Shown here: positions 5,902 through 8,171 of the stretch, piece after piece
Numbering within the stretch: the stretch's first letter is position 1
How the letters are laid out: every line of letters starts with the position of its first letter
Source of the DNA: an uncultured beta proteobacterium
Lineage (GTDB): Bacteria > Pseudomonadota > Gammaproteobacteria > Burkholderiales > SG8-39
DNA length: 8,171 nucleotides
NCBI GenBank assembly: GCA_903868285.1
Contig: CAIPUP010000309.1
Span: 1 to 8,171 of the forward strand
Direction of reading: 5' to 3'
Notes under the pieces: model-generated
The model's database searches: none
Seen by the model: only the letters and a program-made list of their open reading frames with translations
What the model was told of the DNA's origin: nothing
Made by a program: the position numbers and the translations under genes

Positions 5902-7191
5902 ATGCAGACTGAACTCGCCGCGGCCTATCGCGATAGCCACGAAGGACGCGAGGCCGAGGACATCCTGCGCAAGTGCGTGCACTGTGGCTTTTGTACCGCC
6001 ACCTGTCCCACCTATCAGTTGCTGGGCGATGAGCTGGACGGGCCGCGAGGTCGTATCTACCTGATCAAGGGCATGCTCGAAGGCGAGCCGGTCAGCGCCA
6101 GTACACGCCTGCATCTGGATCGCTGTTTGAGTTGCCGCGCTTGCGAGACCACTTGCCCCTCTGGCGTGCGCTATGGCCGGCTGGCGGATATCGGACGTGG
6201 CTTGCTGGACGAGCGGCTGCCGCGACCGTTCATGCAGCGCATGCAGCGCTGGCTGATCGGCGAGCTGTTCTCGCGCAGCATCCTGTTCGGGCTGTTGCTG
6301 CGCCTTGGTCAGTCGCTGCGTGCTTTGCTGCCAGCGCTGTTCCCGGCTGCGCTGGCCGGCAAGCTGCCAGCGACGGTGGCAGCCGCGGGTGACTGGCCGG
6401 CAGCGCGCCATGCGCGACGCATGCTGGTGCTGCAAGGCTGCGTGCAGCCAGCGCTATCGCCGCGCACCAATGCCGCTGCGGCACGCGTGCTCGATCGACT
6501 GGGCATCTCTTTGCTGCCCATCTCTGGCGCGGGTTGCTGTGGCGCGCTGCGCTATCACCTCGATCAGCATGCGGCCGGTCTGAACGACATGCGACGTGTC
6601 ATCGATGCCTGCTGGCCGATGATCGAGGCCGGTCAGGTCGAGGCCATCGTGATCACCGCCAGCGGTTGCGGGTCGATGCTCAAGGACTACCGCGAGGTCT
6701 TGGCACAGGATCCGTTGTATGCCAAAAAAGCTAATAAATTCAGTAACTTATGCATAGATTTAGGTGAGCTTCTGGGGCGCGACGCAGCCCTGCTGGCGCA
6801 ATTGACGCAACTGGCCGAGGGTGCGCCGACGCGCCGCCTGGCCTATCACCCGCCGTGCAGCCTGCAGCATGGTCAGCAGTCGCGCGGCCAGGTCGAACGC
6901 GTGCTGGCCGCCTGTGGTGTGGTGCTCACGCCAGTGGCCGACAGTCATCTGTGCTGCGGCTCGGCGGGTACCTATTCGCTGTTGCAGCCAACGCTGTCCG
7001 AGCAACTGCGACAGAACAAGCTGCAGGCCTTGCAGGCCGGCGCACCGGAGGAGATCGTCACTGCCAATATCGGCTGCCAGTCGCATCTGCAGGCCGCCAG
7101 TGCGCTGCCAGTGAGTCACTGGATCGATGCGCTGGAGCGCCAGCTCGATCAGGCTGCGGCGCTGCGCAAAACGACGCATCACGGTGAATGA
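5902..7191 (+). CDS. glcF: Glycolate oxidase, iron-sulfur subunit GlcF
   Basis: GlcF carries electrons from the GlcD/GlcE flavins towards the membrane quinone pool. The protein is 429 residues, slightly longer than the E. coli one (about 407). Two 4Fe-4S motifs sit near the N-terminus: CVHCGFCTATCP (residues 25-36) and CLSCRACETTCPSGV (75-89), both with complete C-x2-C-x2-C-x3-CP ligands. Two cysteine-rich CCG domains follow, the first with GAGCCGALRYH (about 210-220) and ASGCGSMLKDY (about 253-263), the second with CCGSAGTYS (about 351-359) and a C-terminal NIGCQSHL. All expected cysteines are present, so the subunit should be functional. The start has a GGAG site six bases upstream and lies 55 bp after glcE. 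An AT-rich stretch at 6722-6765 stands out from the GC-rich codon use around it but does not break the frame. Confidence 0.96.
   Translation: MQTELAAAYRDSHEGREAEDILRKCVHCGFCTATCPTYQLLGDELDGPRGRIYLIKGMLEGEPVSASTRLHLDRCLSCRACETTCPSGVRYGRLADIGRGLLDERLPRPFMQRMQRWLIGELFSRSILFGLLLRLGQSLRALLPALFPAALAGKLPATVAAAGDWPAARHARRMLVLQGCVQPALSPRTNAAAARVLDRLGISLLPISGAGCCGALRYHLDQHAAGLNDMRRVIDACWPMIEAGQVEAIVITASGCGSMLKDYREVLAQDPLYAKKANKFSNLCIDLGELLGRDAALLAQLTQLAEGAPTRRLAYHPPCSLQHGQQSRGQVERVLAACGVVLTPVADSHLCCGSAGTYSLLQPTLSEQLRQNKLQALQAGAPEEIVTANIGCQSHLQAASALPVSHWIDALERQLDQAAALRKTTHHGE
6722..6765 (+). other. AT-rich island within glcF
   Basis: Only 12 of these 44 bases are G or C, against a strongly GC-rich background on both sides. 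The codons include AAA AAA, AAT AAA, TTA, ATA and TTA, which are scarce elsewhere in the window. The encoded stretch (AKKANKFSNLCIDLG) still lies where a variable inter-motif segment occurs in GlcF, after ASGCGSMLKDY, and the frame is intact. No -35/-10 pair with proper spacing was found in it. Confidence 0.7.
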
Positions 7192-7209
7192 CGGTGTTCG
7201 GGTTTGAAT

Positions 7210-8171
7210 ATGCCGGCTGAGAATGCTGCGGCGCAGCCGCACGCTGCATCGCAGTCGCGTTCCGAGTTGCAGCCGCGCGATGACAGGCAATCACGCGGCG
7301 ATCTGGCGCAGCTGCGGCGTCTGTCCAGGTTTCTGATTCCCTATCGCCGCCAGTTGTTGCTGGCGATACTGGCTCTGGCCACGGCCTCGGCCTGCGTGCT
7401 GGCGCTGGGGCAGGGTTTGCGCGGCGTGATCGATAGCGGCTTTGGCTCGGGCGATCCGGCGCATCTGAATGCTGCACTGGCGGCCTTTGTGTTGATCGCA
7501 CTGGTGCTGGCGGTGGCAACCTGGCTGCGCTTTTATTTCATGATGAGCACCGGCGAGCGGGTGGTGGCCGATCTGCGGCGTGCGGTGTATGCGCAGGTGC
7601 TGTCGCTGTCGCCGGGCTTTTTTGATGAAACGCGCACCGGTGAAATCATCTCGCGCCTGACCAATGATTCAACCCAACTGCAGCAGGTCATTGGCTTTGG
7701 TTTTTCAATGTTCCTGCGCAACCTGCTGATGATGGCTGGTGCGGTGTTGTTGCTGGTGCTGTCCAGTCCCAAGCTGGCGCTGCTCATTCTGTTGGGTATA
7801 CCGGCGACGCTGGTGCCCATCCTGCTGGTGGGGCGTCGGGTGCGGCGACTGTCGCGCGACAACCAGGATCGTGTCGCGGATGTTTCCTCGCAGGTGGACG
7901 AGTCGGTGCATGAGATCCGCACCGTGCAGGCCTGGGGCCATGAGGCGGCCGATCAGGCGGCGTTTGGCCTTGCCACCGATGCCGCCTGTGCTGCCGGCGT
8001 GCTGCGGGTGCGGGTCAAGGCGTGGTTGATCGCGATCGTCATGCTGATCGGCTTTTGTGCGGTGGGTGTGATTCTCTGGATTGGCGGTCAGGATGTGCTG
8101 GCCGGTCGCATGTCGGCGGGCGAGCTGTCGGCCTTTGTGTTTTATGCCGTGCTGGTGGCGACCTCATCAGC
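7210..8171 (+). CDS. ABC exporter, MsbA-related half-transporter (N-terminal part, cut by window edge)
   Basis: The frame from ATG 7210 stays open to the window end, giving 320 residues plus two bases. After a polar N-terminus of about 35 residues comes an exporter-type ABC transmembrane domain. Hydrophobic helices lie near 48-70, 88-108, 168-186, 188-208 and 272-294. Intracellular coupling-loop hallmarks are present: GERVVADLRRAVYAQVL (115-131), FFDETRTGEIISRLTND (137-153) and the GRRVRRLSRDNQDRVAD segment (208-224), followed by IRTVQAWGHE. This matches the MsbA-related permease/ATP-binding fusion family of proteobacteria; the ATPase domain with Walker motifs is expected beyond the edge but is not seen. 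Family members export lipids or hydrophobic compounds, and the substrate here is unknown. It begins 18 bp after glcF with no strong ribosome binding site, so read-through from the glc genes is likely though the function seems unrelated. Confidence 0.92.
   Translation, partial: MPAENAAAQPHAASQSRSELQPRDDRQSRGDLAQLRRLSRFLIPYRRQLLLAILALATASACVLALGQGLRGVIDSGFGSGDPAHLNAALAAFVLIALVLAVATWLRFYFMMSTGERVVADLRRAVYAQVLSLSPGFFDETRTGEIISRLTNDSTQLQQVIGFGFSMFLRNLLMMAGAVLLLVLSSPKLALLILLGIPATLVPILLVGRRVRRLSRDNQDRVADVSSQVDESVHEIRTVQAWGHEAADQAAFGLATDAACAAGVLRVRVKAWLIAIVMLIGFCAVGVILWIGGQDVLAGRMSAGELSAFVFYAVLVATSS

Noticed and set aside
6723..6730. A6 run in glcF as a programmed frameshift site
   Set aside because: In the reading frame the heptamer is C AAA AAA, which does not allow good re-pairing in the -1 frame, and no downstream product or stimulatory hairpin was seen.

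Overview
The window is GC-rich proteobacterial DNA with densely packed genes. Gene content and the codon bias towards CTG, GCG and GGC suggest a betaproteobacterium or a close relative; this is inference, since no rRNA or other phylogenetic marker is present. Eight protein-coding genes are supported, two of them cut by the window edges. No RNA genes, CRISPR arrays, insertion sequences or convincing rho-independent terminators were seen.

Layout. At the left edge, on the minus strand, lies the start of a PduO-type cob(I)alamin adenosyltransferase. A divergent intergenic region with a degenerate 12-bp tandem repeat separates it from a plus-strand run that fills the rest of the window. The run begins with a TauE/SafE-family membrane permease and a small three-helix membrane protein whose start codon overlaps the permease stop codon. 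After a short AT-rich gap comes an MFS transporter, then the three membrane-bound glycolate oxidase subunits glcD, glcE and glcF. An MsbA-like ABC exporter half-transporter begins 18 bp after glcF and runs off the right edge.

How the genes work together. GlcD and GlcE (FAD-binding subunits) and GlcF (4Fe-4S subunit) form the complex that oxidises glycolate, and often D-lactate, to the 2-oxo acid and passes electrons to the quinone pool. The MFS transporter directly upstream is a good candidate for the substrate permease, in the role played by GlcA in E. coli. No glcC-like regulator, glcG or glcB is in view. The TauE pair, the adenosyltransferase and the ABC exporter are neighbours without an obvious biochemical link to glycolate oxidation.

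Most of this is a recognisable metabolic locus, and I found no undescribed defence or mobile system. The unusual signal is a series of short tandem repeats with periods divisible by three: a 12-bp repeat in the divergent promoter region, a 15-bp repeat at the start of the small membrane protein gene, a G-rich 6-bp repeat in an insertion within glcD that forms a perfect G-quadruplex pattern, and a 12-bp repeat giving GlcE an extra Thr-His-Ala-Asp N-terminus. A sharply AT-rich island of about 44 bp inside glcF is the other anomaly.
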